A DNA stretch of 64,000 bases from Galeopsis tetrahit (Eukaryota > Streptophyta > Magnoliopsida > Lamiales > Lamiaceae). The DNA lies in NCBI GenBank assembly GCA_963675135.1, contig OY776126.1, positions 22,819,195 through 22,883,194 of the forward strand. Reading direction: 5' to 3'. The notes below the pieces were generated by a model. It was not told where the DNA came from, made no database searches, and saw only the letters and a list, made by a program, of their open reading frames with translations. This document shows, in pieces, positions 54,601 to 64,000 of this stretch. Position 1 is the first letter of the stretch; every line of letters starts with the position of its first letter. Position numbers and translations under genes: made by a program.

Positions 54601-55078
54601 TCATAGATTTGAAGTTCAGGTGATTTAGCCTCTTGTGCCATAGCCAACTTTGTTCACTAGAACTTTTAGCAATAAAACATGCAGCATCAGTAGACTTGTC
54701 CCAGTCTGCAAAATACACATTTCCCTTCCTAGTTCCAGTCAATAGGGTTTGTTGAGTTTTATCTTTAATTAGACACTTTCCACTTGAGAACTCAACATTA
54801 AAATCTTTATCACAGAATTGACTGATACTCAGGAGGTTATATTTGAGACCAGCTACATAAGATACATTGGTTACTTTGATGTTACCAATCATCAAAGTAC
54901 CATAACCTTTAGTTGTTGCTTGTGAGCTGTCTCCAAAGGTGACATTTGGGCCTTCTTTTTCAATAAAATCAGAGAGGAGATCCTTGTTTCCAGTCATGTG
55001 CCTTGAGCATCCACTGTCAAGGTACCATGCTGTCTTTTTGTTCATGCTCCTCTTCTTGTGGCCCATTGGTACCTGCAA
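51665..55078 (-). CDS. Copia-5 pol (protease, integrase, RT, RNase H)
   Basis: An open stretch of 1137 codons in the same frame as gag, directly after its TAA. The first sense codon is TTG, so it is probably made by read-through and not from its own start (inference). In order: protease (WYLDSGCSRHMTG, ~residue 20); pre-integrase (WLWHKRLNHLN ... CKPCQEG); integrase core (HMDLFGP, SDKGTEF, PQQNGVAERRNRT); a long acidic linker; RT (YQMDVKSAFLNG, IYVDDIIFGS); and RNase H (GYSDADYGGCRIDRKSTSG). All catalytic motifs look intact. The length is usual for a Sirevirus pol. Confidence 0.93.
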   Translation of the reverse strand: MQVPMGHKKRSMNKKTAWYLDSGCSRHMTGNKDLLSDFIEKEGPNVTFGDSSQATTKGYGTLMIGNIKVTNVSYVAGLKYNLLSISQFCDKDFNVEFSSGKCLIKDKTQQTLLTGTRKGNVYFADWDKSTDAACFIAKSSSEQSWLWHKRLNHLNFKSMNKLARNALVKGLPNEVFIKEHVCKPCQEGKQIKASFKGKPVISTERVLELLHMDLFGPITPSSINGRKYTLVVVDDFSRFTWVVFLLNKKETQVKLPELLKRLSNEKSLSIIKIRSDKGTEFINSYINEYCTSNGIAHETSAARTPQQNGVAERRNRTLKEAARTLIADSNLPKRFWAEAINTACHTQNRCLITKGQGKTPYELWKGRMPKVSYFHIFGCKCFIHNNGKEQLKAFDSKADEGVFLGYSQISRAFRVYNKKTLIVEETPHVVFDESIFEIRNDHLEPEEITQRTTRLSIKDKDTEFIDVVQSNLPEHTILDNHPEGNLPETNLTDGNGELNEPIPVHIQVTTTNEEAVPAEVVNGSNNQGGTQNVENANVPDIEDNTPDYDPELDPALNYPEFYDQNDSTSVEDNSTEEIRKRRTWLSDHPTDLILGDPSIGVKTRRFHGESALFCCFLSEQEPSDVEEALQDANWITAMQEELNQFTRNEVWELVDRPSHQDVIGTKWVFKNKKNENDVIVRNKARLVAKGYCQHEGIDYDETFAPVARLEAIRLFLAYAAHKRFKVYQMDVKSAFLNGVLKEEVYVEQPPGFEIGNQVYRLKKALYGLKQAPRAWYDTLSQFLLDHGFTKGTVDRTLFRISEGEDILLVQIYVDDIIFGSPNEKLCEKFSKLMQSKFEMSMMGLMNFFLGLQVKQTKEGIFINQAKYTREMIKKFGCTTSKPVRIPINTNWKMDPDESGIPTNSTEYRGIIGSLLYLTASRPDITFAVGVCARFQANPKKSHLEAAKRILRYLKGTENLGLWYPADDNIELTGYSDADYGGCRIDRKSTSGTCQFLGNKLISWFSKKQNTVATSTTEAEYVAAGSCCAQILWLRQQLRDYKVNSTEVPIFCDNNSAIAISQNPVLHTRCKHVDIKHHFIRDHVEKKDIKLVKIHTDHQKADILTKPLAEARFLELSAELGLLDPGKFGQISPKKLID

Positions 55079-57550
55079 TTAGATAGGTTTAGGTACCCTT
55101 TGAGTTTTGGGTCCTGAGAGGTTAGCTGTACCTTTTGGAACCCAAACTTGCCTAATAACCCTGATTGATTCAAGGTGGCTAATTTGATTTCTTAGTGCAT
55201 CAACATACACTGTTTTTCCCTTAAATGCCTTTGGGAAAGTATGTGTGAATGTGTTAACTCTGTAAGTTTCAGGGAAGTTGACCACTTTCCTGAACTTATG
55301 AGTTCTTTGTGCAGCTTGATGAAGTCTTTGAGGAAAGGCATTTTTATGACCATTACCCTTTGGCATGAAGGGTTTTGGTTGTCTCATTTTATTCTGCCTT
55401 TGAGGATAGTTGTCCTTAGGTCTATTCAGCTGAGGCTTTCTCAGATGAGTTGGCCTAGGCTGATTATACCTTGGATAGTTCCTCTGAACATTGTTCAGGA
55501 GGGTTGCCCTGCCATTGGGTCTACTCTGCTGACCAATATTCCTCTTGTGTTCAGGAGCCTTGGCCATTTCCTTAGGTTTTGGCCTATTCTCCTGAATCAC
55601 TTGAGTAGGCATTTCATTCAATTTGCCCTTTCCTTTGTTCAGTGGCTGAATTACTTCATTTTCAGCTTGTTGTGCCACTGACTTAACAAAGATTCTCTTA
55701 GTGTTACTTGTGGATGCAACACTAAGACAAGGTGAAGATTCAAATGGATCAAAACCTAATCCACTTCTTTGAGCCATAGGTCTTTGATAACTTTGAATTT
55801 CCTCTATTGCTCTAGAGGATTTGTTCAAAGCAGACATCTTTAATTTCAGGCTCTCTTCACTTGATTTAAGAATATCATACTCATGTGAGAGATTTTCAAA
55901 TTTGGCATTTAGAATTTTAAGTTCAAATTCTTTTCTCTTCTGAGAGAGAAGTTGATCATCAATCTCCTTTTGTTGGTCAACTATCCTGAGATTTGCTTCC
56001 TCAAGCTTTCTCAAGACTTGTTGATACAACTCAGTAGACTTGACATCAACAGTTACCTCAGAGTTTTTAGAAAGTTCAATAGCCAATCTTTCATTTTCTT
56101 TCACACAATTATCATGAAATTCTTGTAATCTAGTGAAATCTTCCATCAACTTTCCCAAGGAAAGTTTCAGGTTAACCTCACTAGTGTTTTGTGAGATGAA
56201 TGATGGTGAACTAGAAGTAGAGGATACCTCATCATCCTCAAGAGCCATGTTGCAAACATCATCATCATCATCACTGTTGGAGAATAGTCCATCAGAAGAG
56301 TTGAAGCTTTCATTACTATCAGATTCTTCACCAGCCATCATGGCCTTTCTATTGGTGAACTTTCTGTCTCTTTTAGCTTGTCTCTCTCTTCTTTCTTTAG
56401 AGCTCAATTCAGGGCAGTCATATTGGAAGTGCCCTTTCTTTTTACAGTTATAGCACAGATCTTCATCATCATCCTTCTTGGATTCTTCTCTTCTCTTAGA
56501 TGAAGAAGGATCAGCTCTACTGGATCTTCTCCTATCAGAGGACTTGTCCTCTGATCTTTTCTCTTCAGGCTTTTTGTCCTCAGCCTGATCTTCAGGGGAA
56601 TTGTATCTTCTCCTGAATTTGTTGTCTTGGTAGAATTTCTTGTATCTACCAAACCTTGTGTTGAGCTTGTCAAACCTTCTAGCCATCAAGGCTAGTTCTT
56701 CCTTCATTTCAGTCTTGGAGACTGTCTTTGATGATCTGGGAGTGGGTTGCATTTCTGGTTCAGCAACTTTGGCTTTGAATGCCACTCCCTTGGTAGGATT
56801 TGAAGATTCCTCAACAGGCTTTCTTCTATTGAGGTCAAACTCATAGGCTTTTAGTTCTGAGAATATTTGTTGCATGGGCATGGTGGAGAGATCTTTGGTA
56901 TTCTGCATCATCACAGCATAGACATCCCACTTTTGAGTGAGACTCCTTAGGATTTTCAGTCCAACCTCTCTCTTGGTGTAGACCTTGCCCAATGAGTTAA
57001 TCTCATTCATCACATCAGTGAATCTACCAGCAAACTTGTCAATGGACTCATCAGGCTCCATTGAGAATTGTTCAAACTTCTGCACAGCAACTTGGAGCTT
57101 GTTCTCCTTGATTTTTTCAGTGCCCTCACACATTTCAGCAAGGGTGTCCCAAATTTCTTTGGCTGTTGTGCAGTGGTAGACTCTTCCCATGATTGCATCT
57201 GGAATTGTTTGATAAAGAGTATTCATGGCAAGATACTTCAGATTATCTTTTCTCTTTTCATCAGCAGTGAAATCATCCTCATCCTTGGGAATCAGTTCCC
57301 TTACATCTGCTTTTTGTGCATCTGTTACCCTGGGGTTAGTTTGAGTAAACACAAAAGGTCCTCTTGTGATTACTCTTAACATGTCAGTATGAAGAGATGC
57401 AAGATGAGCCCTCATTCTAATTTTCCAGAATTCATAATTGTCTATTGAAAACATGGGCAGTTTGTGATGAGAAATGTGATTGACTGGATTTGTGGCCATG
57501 TTGTCTAATCCTTGAACAGCAGGTGGAGGAACAGCATTGTTGTTGGCCAT
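55079..57550 (-). CDS. Copia-5 Gag, large Sirevirus type
   Basis: 823 residues from the ATG at 57550, following the primer-binding site by ~125 bp. The N-terminal UBN2-type Gag domain (NYEFWKIRMRAHL, residues ~38-50) extends to ~250. A zinc knuckle CYNCKKKGHFQYDC lies at ~370. An acidic Ser-rich region follows, then a coiled-coil region (~480-600; LYQQVLRKLEEANLRIVDQQ), then a basic Gln/Pro/Asn-rich segment (RQNKMRQPKPFMPKGNGHKN). Length and coiled coil exceed ordinary Copia Gag (300-400 residues) and are typical of Sireviruses. It ends at a TAA (55079-55081) with pol continuing in the same frame. Confidence 0.92.
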   Translation of the reverse strand: MANNNAVPPPAVQGLDNMATNPVNHISHHKLPMFSIDNYEFWKIRMRAHLASLHTDMLRVITRGPFVFTQTNPRVTDAQKADVRELIPKDEDDFTADEKRKDNLKYLAMNTLYQTIPDAIMGRVYHCTTAKEIWDTLAEMCEGTEKIKENKLQVAVQKFEQFSMEPDESIDKFAGRFTDVMNEINSLGKVYTKREVGLKILRSLTQKWDVYAVMMQNTKDLSTMPMQQIFSELKAYEFDLNRRKPVEESSNPTKGVAFKAKVAEPEMQPTPRSSKTVSKTEMKEELALMARRFDKLNTRFGRYKKFYQDNKFRRRYNSPEDQAEDKKPEEKRSEDKSSDRRRSSRADPSSSKRREESKKDDDEDLCYNCKKKGHFQYDCPELSSKERRERQAKRDRKFTNRKAMMAGEESDSNESFNSSDGLFSNSDDDDDVCNMALEDDEVSSTSSSPSFISQNTSEVNLKLSLGKLMEDFTRLQEFHDNCVKENERLAIELSKNSEVTVDVKSTELYQQVLRKLEEANLRIVDQQKEIDDQLLSQKRKEFELKILNAKFENLSHEYDILKSSEESLKLKMSALNKSSRAIEEIQSYQRPMAQRSGLGFDPFESSPCLSVASTSNTKRIFVKSVAQQAENEVIQPLNKGKGKLNEMPTQVIQENRPKPKEMAKAPEHKRNIGQQSRPNGRATLLNNVQRNYPRYNQPRPTHLRKPQLNRPKDNYPQRQNKMRQPKPFMPKGNGHKNAFPQRLHQAAQRTHKFRKVVNFPETYRVNTFTHTFPKAFKGKTVYVDALRNQISHLESIRVIRQVWVPKGTANLSGPKTQRVPKPI

Positions 57551-57676
57551 ATCTCACAAATAATCAGTTAGTTACCAAATGATGGATTTCAGAAAGAGAT
57601 CAGTTCAGTGACCACACAAATATGAGAGTTTTGAAAATCAAGATAGATTTTCAGAAGCAGTGGTCTTTGAACCCCT

Positions 57677-57688
57677 GCTCTGATACCA
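57677..57688 (-). other. Copia-5 primer-binding site
   Basis: Minus strand TGGTATCAGAGC, a perfect initiator tRNA-Met complement, two bases inside the LTR edge. Confidence 0.92.
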
Positions 57689-57690
57689 CT

Positions 57691-59613
57691 TGTTGGTCCT
57701 GAAAGGAGTATATAACAAGTGTATGGGGGGGGATACACTTGTATGCAATTCTTTTTCAACTTTGATCAAACCAGAGTTCAGCAAGGTTGTCTTGGACAAC
57801 TCTGCTGAAGAAGATTAACTCTTCTAAGATAATCAGACTACTAAGTACTATTGAGTACTTAGTTGAATAACTATCTAGGGGAGTTATATGTGCGGAATGG
57901 TGGTTGGCCCTTTAAGTTTAGACTCCTTTAATTTCTGAAATCACTTAGTCAATGCAACACAGTTCAGTTTAGCTTCAGGGAACTTGTCCAAATCAGTTTT
58001 GCACAGTCTTTGAATATGTATCTTTGAAAGATCAATTTTGTGTGCAGTGTTGAATGAATGTAAGTACTTGTAAAGCAAATCAACACAAGAAGTTATAGTG
58101 GTTCAGAGACTCAAGCTCCTACATCCACTTTCCCTGATTTAACAGGATAATTCCTTCACTCTTGGAATTAACTTGTTTTATAGTGCCAAGGTGCACTTGA
58201 TCAAGAACACCACTCCTTGGTGAATTGATCCCTAGGATGTCTAGAGTCCTAGTACCCTCTTCTCAACTCAGAACTGGACTGTTCTTCTCTCAACAGTCAG
58301 TTCCTACCACTTCTACTACTACAACCTTCTCACTTTCACTCTTGAAAGATATGAGGATTGAAGTAAGGTTCCAACTAATGAGATATCCTTTACAATGGAG
58401 ATCAGTGTATAAGGATAGGATATCTCTCTAAGCTTGTGTATGAATATACAATGAAGTTCAGCTTAGAAGAAGTGTTTGAAGACTAAGATAGTCTTTGAAA
58501 GCTTTAAAAGAACTTTGTAGGATTGTTGGATATTCTTGTCAAGGTTAAGGTGCTTTCAAATGGTCTTCACACTTCTGTATTTATAGACAAAATGGAGGAT
58601 TTGCCCGTTGGAGAGGCAGCCCCAAATTGCTATATATGTCTTCCTTGAGTTCTTCAAACTGGAAGACAGATTCTTGATAGTGACATGTCCTCATTTGGGT
58701 AATAAACGGCTGTAACAGTTTTGTCTTCATTCTGCAGCACTTTTCCCAATGTTTGACTTCTTGTTAGGACTTGGACATGGCTTCTGAAGGTTGATCCAAT
58801 GATAGGACAACATTCCTCATCATCTGGACAACTCTCCTTATCACTATCAGCATTTTTGCTTTTCAGCATGGTTGGCTTGCTCTTCTTCAGATGACTTGGC
58901 TCTTTCCCTTTATTTCTTTTGAGTATGGTCTTAGCTCATTCCTTTGAGGACCTTTAGGGACATGGTGTCTCAAGTTCTTCAGCATAGTTGATTTCAGGCT
59001 TTCAGAGCATTTGATCTTGATCAATTTAGCTGAGACAACTCCTCTGGACAACTCTCCTGATCAGTGTATTTAATCTTTTTGCATCAGAACACTTTATGCC
59101 TAGAGTAGACTTCTCTGGACAACTCTCCTGATGAACACCTTTGAGTAATTTTGTCCTTTTGAGCTAGGTAAGCTTGTACTTCCTTATGGCTAGCTTCTTT
59201 GGACAACTCTCCTGATCAGAGCTTTATGAATATTTTCTCTGGACAACTCTCCTGATAAGAGCATCTTCATTGGACTTGTCCTTTTGAGCTTTACAATCTT
59301 GTTCTTGTATAAGAGCATCTTCTCTGGACAACTCTCCTGATAAGAGCATCTTAGATTTCATAGAGTGTCCTTGCTCTTAAGTGATTGTTCCAGAATTTGA
59401 GCCTTGAGGGGACTTGATCTTGATCATCTTCAAAGCATAGGTTCCCCCTCAAATTGTGCATCTAATTTTCTAAGAGCTGCCTAACATTTCAGCTTCTCAT
59501 CTATCCTATAATCTATATGTTCTAACATTCTTAGAGTATACTTACATTGACTTAGGCATGTCTAAGGGGGTTTTTGGTATTTAATCAAAACATAGCTCAT
59601 TTTATTCCCAACA
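57691..59613 (-). repeat. Copia-5 5-prime LTR
   Basis: 1923 bp, near-identical to 47090-49014. Carries the same GGACAACTCTCCTGAT repeats at about 58820-59340. Confidence 0.92.
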
Positions 59614-61725
59614 CAGCATATGCCCATGTCAAGCAAGATAAGCTTGAGCCTCGAGCCTTGAAATGTGTGTTCGTAGGGTATCCTTCAGGTGTGAAAGGGT
59701 ATAGGTTGTGGTGCCTTGAAGCTGGGATGCAGAAGTGTATTATCAGCAGAGATGTAACTTTTGATGAAAGTAGAATGCCATTGAAAGAAGAGGCAAGTTC
59801 AAGTGCAGCACACAACAAACCAGATGAGACACAGGTGGAGGTGGAGCATGTTGAAACCAGAACAGTAACTGAAGATCAGATTGATCCAGATGAGGAGGAG
59901 AATACTCATAGTGATACTGAGCTTCATGACTATCAGCTGACTAAGGACAGAACCAGAAGAGAAGTCCACCCACCTCAGAGGTATGTTCAAGCTGACATAG
60001 TATCATTTGCATTATGTGCAGCTCTTGAGGTGGAGTCTTTGGAGCCTAAAACTTACACAGAAGCCATCAACTGCCATGACAAAGAGAAGTGGTTAGTTGC
60101 TATGGAGGAAGAACTGTTATCTCTGAACAAGAACCAGACTTGGGAGATTGTTGAGAGACCTAAGAACAAGAAATTGTTGGGTGTAAGTGGATCTACAAGA
60201 AAAAGGTGGAGGCTCAGAGAGGTGGCAAGATTAGGTACAAGGCAAGGCTTGTAGCTAAAGGATTTATACAGAAAGAAGGTATTGACTTTAATGAAAAAAA
60301 TCTTCTCTCCTGTTGTAAAGCATTGTAGCATCAGAATCTTGTTGGCTATGGTTGCTCAATATGAATTGGAGCTGCATCAGATGGATGTGACCACAGCATT
60401 TCTTCATGGGACTTTAGATGAGAAGATCTACATGAAAATACCAGAAGGGTTGGACATAGAAGATGGAGGAGACAAAGTGTGCTTACTCAGAAAATCACTT
60501 TATGGACTCAAACAAAGCCCTAGACAATGGTACTTGAGGTTTGATGAGTACATTTGCTCAGTTGGTTTTGCAAGAAGCTTGTATGACAGCTGTGTTTACT
60601 TCAGGAGAGTTGGGAGTTCAGTTACCTATCTTCTGTTGTATGTAGATGATATGTTAATAGCTGGGGAGTCTATTAACAGTATCAATCAGGTTAAGGAGAT
60701 TCTCAAAAGGGAGTTTGAGATGAAAGATCTTGGTGAAGCTAAAGTAATTCTTGGGATGGAGATCAGTAGAGTTGAGGGAGCAATTCAGCTTAGTCAGCCT
60801 ACCTATCTGAGGAAGGTGTTAGAGAGATTCAGGATGATCAAGCTAAGTCAGTTTCTACACCAATTGGCCAGCATCAGAAGCTATCCAATCATATGTGTCC
60901 CAAGAACAGCCAAGAAAGAGCTCAGATGAGTAAGGTTCCTTATGCCAGTGCAGTAGGGAGTTTAATGTATGCTATGGTGTGTTGTAGACCAGATTTAACT
61001 CATGCAATGAGTGTAATCAGCAGATACATGAGTGATCCAGGCTTAAGTCATTGGGAGACAGTTAAGTGGGTCATGAGATATGTTCTAGGATCAGCTGAGA
61101 AAGGTCTGAAATTTCAGAAGATATCAGATGAGGCAGAAGCACTTGTGGGATATGCTGATGCCGACTATGCAGCCAATGTAGACACAAGAAAGTCCTTAAT
61201 AGGGTATGTATTCACCTTATTTGGTACAGCTATATCATGGAGGTTAATACATCAGTCCGTAGTTGCATTATCTACTACAGAATCAGAATATGTAGCCTTG
61301 AAGCAGTAAAGGAGAGCATGTGGCTTAGGGGAATCTTGAAGGAGTTTGGTATATCACAAAGAAGTGTGACTGTCTTCTGTGATAACCAAAGTGCAATACA
61401 TCTTGCAAAGCATTAGGGGTATCATGAGAGAACTAAACATATAGATGTAAAGTTGTACTTTGTAAGAGATATTGTAGAGAAGGGGTCAGTCCAGGTAGTG
61501 AAGATTGCTACAGAGGAGAACCCTGCTGATGCATTCACTAAGGCATTGCCAAAAGAGAAGTTTGGCTTGTGTCTTAGACTTATTGGACTGCATTAATCCC
61601 TCTGAGGAGAAGACTACTGTTCTTGTGGCAGAAGATCAGTAGTGGAGGCTATTCTTTGAGGAGAATAGTGTTGGTGTTTTTGTTTTGGTGGAGATTAGTT
61701 CGATTATGAGCTAAAGGTGGAGAAT

Positions 61726-62656
61726 TGTGAGTGTTATCTCATAATCTCAAAATCAGCACAGTAAACTACTGAGTTGATAGGATCAGATAAGATGACTTAG
61801 GCCTTATCAGATGAGTTGAAGGGTTTCAATCAGATGAGAAGGTGATGCTTAGAGTTCAGCACAGTAAGATCAGCACAGTACTGGACTAAGATCGGTACTT
61901 CAGCAGACTGGACTAAGATCAGTACTTCAGCAGAGTGTACCAAGATCAGTACTTCAGCAGAGTAGATCAGCTCAGTACCAGATCAGCACAGTACTTGGGT
62001 CAGCACAGTACTTGGGTCAGCACAGTACTTGGTCAGTGCAGTTAAGATCAGCACAGTATGGAGTCTATCAGCAGAGTTAGCTTTTGATCATCAGAGCAGA
62101 AGAGTTGGGTATCAGAACACTAAGTAGTGATCTGATCTTTATGGGCAAGTCTTCTGGTTCGAAATTAGTTAGTTTAACTAACAGTTTTACAGTTACAACA
62201 ACTTGAGGGCATAACTACCATTTCAGTTGGGCAATAACAAAGCATATGGGTTGTTACAAGCGGTTGCAAACGGTTGATAACTACTCAAAACAGTTCCTAA
62301 CAGCAGCAACTACCTTTGGTCTTTATAAACTCTTGTTTGTGTACATTGTAAAGGTTGACACCTTTTTGGGATGAGAGATTTAGTACGTTATTGTATTCTT
62401 TGAGTTGTGTGAGTTCACGAGTGATGTGAGGAAATATCCAATTCCGAGTGAATGAGTGTGTAAACATTCTTTATCAATCAAAGAAGTACTAGTCTGGTCC
62501 AGTGGATGTAGATCACATTGATCGAACCACTTAAATCCTTGTGTGCTGTTTGTCTCGTTGATTACTTTTCTGAATTACTATCCTAAGAGCAGTTATTTCT
62601 TCTATATTCAAGTGTTCTAATTAGTTGGAGACGTCTAGCTGATCGGAATCATCTTG
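61726..62656 (+). repeat. Copia-4 3-prime LTR (right edge uncertain)
   Basis: Begins TGTGAGTGTTATCTC after the polypurine tract. 61855-62060 is an array of 'gatcagcacagtactt' units. A TATA-like 'tttataaac' is at ~62332, and the 'gatcgaaccacttaaatcc' U5-type phrase at ~62520. The end near 62656 is a guess, since the partner LTR is missing. Confidence 0.55.
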
Positions 62657-62736
62657 ACAATAGTAATTATGTCTACGTGTTTGTATTGATCGAGATTTCG
62701 AGTAGGATATGATGTAGTAACTTTTATGTCAAATTA

Positions 62737-63320
62737 CATTACAAAAAAGGTCATGTATGCCGACGGATTTTCCTTCGGGATCTTGAAATACAAGGAATAC
62801 TTGATTCAAAATTAGTAGATAACAACGACCAAATTATCGACCGAATTTTTCGGTCGGAACCAATCTCGTCGAATCTGTCGGTATTATACATGAACCGTTT
62901 ATGAACCGGGTCAGAAAAACTGTCGGTATTTATTAATAAAAATTAAATAAAAAATAAAATTTTACGTCGATAATTCCGCCGGTTGTTAATTAAAAAAAAA
63001 ATATGTCGGTACCGACGGAATTACCGACGAAATGTTATTTTCCATTAATTTTTTAAAAAAACTATTTCGTCGGGGTAATTGAGACATAAATTTCCGTCAG
63101 TAAACAAATTTTAAAAATTAAAAAAAGATGGATCGGACTAGGGCCGACCCGGGCCAGCCAACGACTCGCGCCCGTGCCCGCGCGCTGTTTGTTTATTTGG
63201 CCAAATATTCGGCCTAGTTGGGACTCGAACCCGGGTGTGTAGGCGCCTAGTGAGGAGAGCCTACCACTCGGACAAGTTTATTTATCGTTTATGTGTCCCC
63301 GAGGCCCCGCGTAAACTAGA
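62737..63320 (+). mobile_element. CACTA (En/Spm)-like terminus, partial
   Basis: CATTACAAAAAAGG at 62737 resembles the CACTACAAAAAA terminus with one change. It is followed by many copies, in both orientations, of CCGACGGA / CGTCGGTA-like subterminal motifs (62759-63112), including the palindrome GTCGGTACCGAC at 63004. A GC-rich block follows (63130-63190). The other end and any transposase are outside the window or lost. Confidence 0.6.
63216..63284 (-). other. tRNA-like sequence within the CACTA-like end
   Basis: Minus strand reads TTGTCCGAGTGGTAGGC, then after ~25 bases GGGTTCGAGTCCC. These resemble the A-box and a perfect B-box of a Leu/Ser-type tRNA, but no acceptor stem or full cloverleaf can be formed. 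It is probably a tRNA-derived remnant, not a tRNA gene. Confidence 0.4.
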
Positions 63321-63344
63321 ACCAACATTCTGATTTTGACTCAT

Positions 63345-63990
63345 CTGTTTTAATAAATAATTTCTTAATTTAATCAACAATTTCCTAATTTAATTAACAA
63401 TAACATAATTTAATTAACAATAACATAATTTAATCAACAAATTCCTAATTTAATCAATAATTTCCTAATTAAATTAACTGTAACATAATAAAATCAACAT
63501 ATTCTTAATTCAATCAATAATTTCCTAATTAAATTAAAAATGACATAATTAAATCAATATACTTCTAAATTAATCAATAATTTTCCAATTTAATTTAATT
63601 TCCTAATTTAATTAACAATTACCTAATTTAATCAGCATATTCCTAATTTAATCAATAATTTACTAATTTAATCAACAATAACCTAATTTAGTTTAATCAA
63701 TAATTTTTTAATTTAATCAATTAAAAATATCATAATTAAACAATTAATCTCAATAGTTTAGTAACTTAATCAACAATAACATAATTTAATCAAAAACATA
63801 ATTACATAATTATTAATCAACAATTTTCTAAGTTAATTGTCAAAATCCAAAAAATAACCTAATTATATTTATAACACTAACTAAATAATTTAACACTAAC
63901 AATTAACAATCACTAATTAAATAATTTAACACTAATTAGCAATTAACATTAATTCTTAAATAATCAAAATCCAAACAATGACACATATAT
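63345..63990. repeat. AT-rich degenerate tandem array
   Basis: Dozens of copies of 'aatttaatcaataatttcct' and 'aacataatttaatcaac'-like units, 20-30 bp, running to near the window end. No gene. Confidence 0.75.
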
Positions 63991-64000
63991 TTACTAATAA

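Larger units (their letters stand above)
47090..59613 (-). mobile_element. Young Sirevirus-like Copia element with extra 3-prime ORF (Copia-5)
   Basis: 12,524 bp on the minus strand, flanked by CAGCA at 47085-47089 and 59614-59618. LTRs 47090-49014 (1925 bp) and 57691-59613 (1923 bp) start TGTTGG and end CAACA. By eye they differ at about five bases plus a 2-bp G-run indel. The primer-binding site TGGTATCAGAGC is at 57677-57688. The polypurine tract AAAAAGGGGGAAAT is at 49015-49028, and a similar CCCCCTTTTTGG block occurs at ~50627 (internal PPT-like). The order gag, pol, extra ORF, long LTRs, large Gag and repeated polypurine motifs fit Sireviruses. gag and pol are each open. Confidence 0.93.
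46838..61595 (+). pseudogene. Copia-4 pol remnant (integrase, RT, RNase H)
   Basis: Piece one (46838-47089) is the integrase C-terminal half (GTPQQNGVAERMNQT, VYGCSA). Piece two resumes at 59619 with YAHVKQDKLEPRALKCVFVG, which follows directly in known Tnt1-like integrases. RT (QMDVTTAFLHG, LLLYVDDMLIAG) lies at 60282-60929 after a frameshift near 60180-60290. RNase H (YADADYAANVDTRKS) lies at 60893-61309 in another frame. A further frame carries VKESMWLRGILKEFG, then a TAG near 61414, and ends ADAFTKALPKEKF by ~61595. At least three frameshifts and one stop separate these parts, so it is long dead. Confidence 0.85.
46838..62656 (+). mobile_element. Decayed Tork/Tnt1-like Copia, split by a Sirevirus-like insertion (Copia-4)
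   Basis: The plus-strand remnant starts abruptly inside integrase near 46838, is interrupted by the 12.5 kb element at 47090-59613 (duplication CAGCA), and resumes at 59619. It then runs through RT and RNase H to a polypurine tract (AAAGGTGGAGAA, 61713-61724) and a 3-prime LTR starting near 61726. Gag, protease and the 5-prime LTR are missing. The LTR right edge is uncertain. Confidence 0.8.

Overview
This window is a piece of a eudicot nuclear genome. The evidence is plant-type Copia elements primed by initiator-methionine tRNA, a Sirevirus-like element, Stowaway, hAT, Harbinger, MULE and CACTA DNA transposons, a plant L1-type LINE, and a fragment of a CYP77A-type cytochrome P450. Intergenic DNA is AT-rich. 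I see no bacterial or organellar signature, no rRNA and no complete tRNA gene. I cannot fix the species from sequence alone.

Layout. 1-800: AT-rich, with two diverged copies of a fold-back sequence. 798-5567: a complete, probably very young Copia element with one intact 1374-codon polyprotein and LTRs that I read as identical. 5.6-12.1 kb: the only plausible host genes, three small plus-strand genes at 5854, 10360 and 11700. They encode 100-116 residue proteins with Gly/Cys tails built on CGGGCGG. They are separated by a hAT element, a dwarf SINE, a solo LTR and Stowaway elements. A fourth relative lies at 27965. 12.4-14.3 kb: two Stowaway elements and a Tourist-like element. 14966-19722: a second Copia, dead by three in-frame stops, with a small MULE in one LTR. 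20212-23393: a MULE-like composite with inverted subterminal tandem arrays and a GC-rich core. 23405-24667: a Harbinger-like element carrying part of a CYP77A gene. 25.9-26.5 kb: the C-terminal end of an AlaX-like tRNA-editing protein and a solo LTR.

From 28.25 to about 62.66 kb nearly everything is nested retroelements. A LINE (28255-46838) is split by a large non-autonomous Ty3-type element (28717-36391), itself carrying a SINE and a 1.7 kb solo LTR, and by a deleted Copia (41001-45890) carrying two SINE copies. The LINE abuts a decayed Tork/Tnt1-like Copia (about 46838-62656). Into that a young 12.5 kb Sirevirus-like Copia (47090-59613) has inserted; it has gag, pol and an extra 3-prime ORF. 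The window ends with a CACTA-type terminus and an AT-rich array.

The most interesting host signal is the family of Gly/Cys-tailed small membrane-associated proteins, which I cannot assign to a named family. Next come gene-fragment capture by DNA transposons and a tRNA-derived SINE family with an unusually short copy. Target-site duplications were read by eye for most elements and support the nesting order. The host genes have no visible functional link to each other beyond their shared protein design and similar short promoters.
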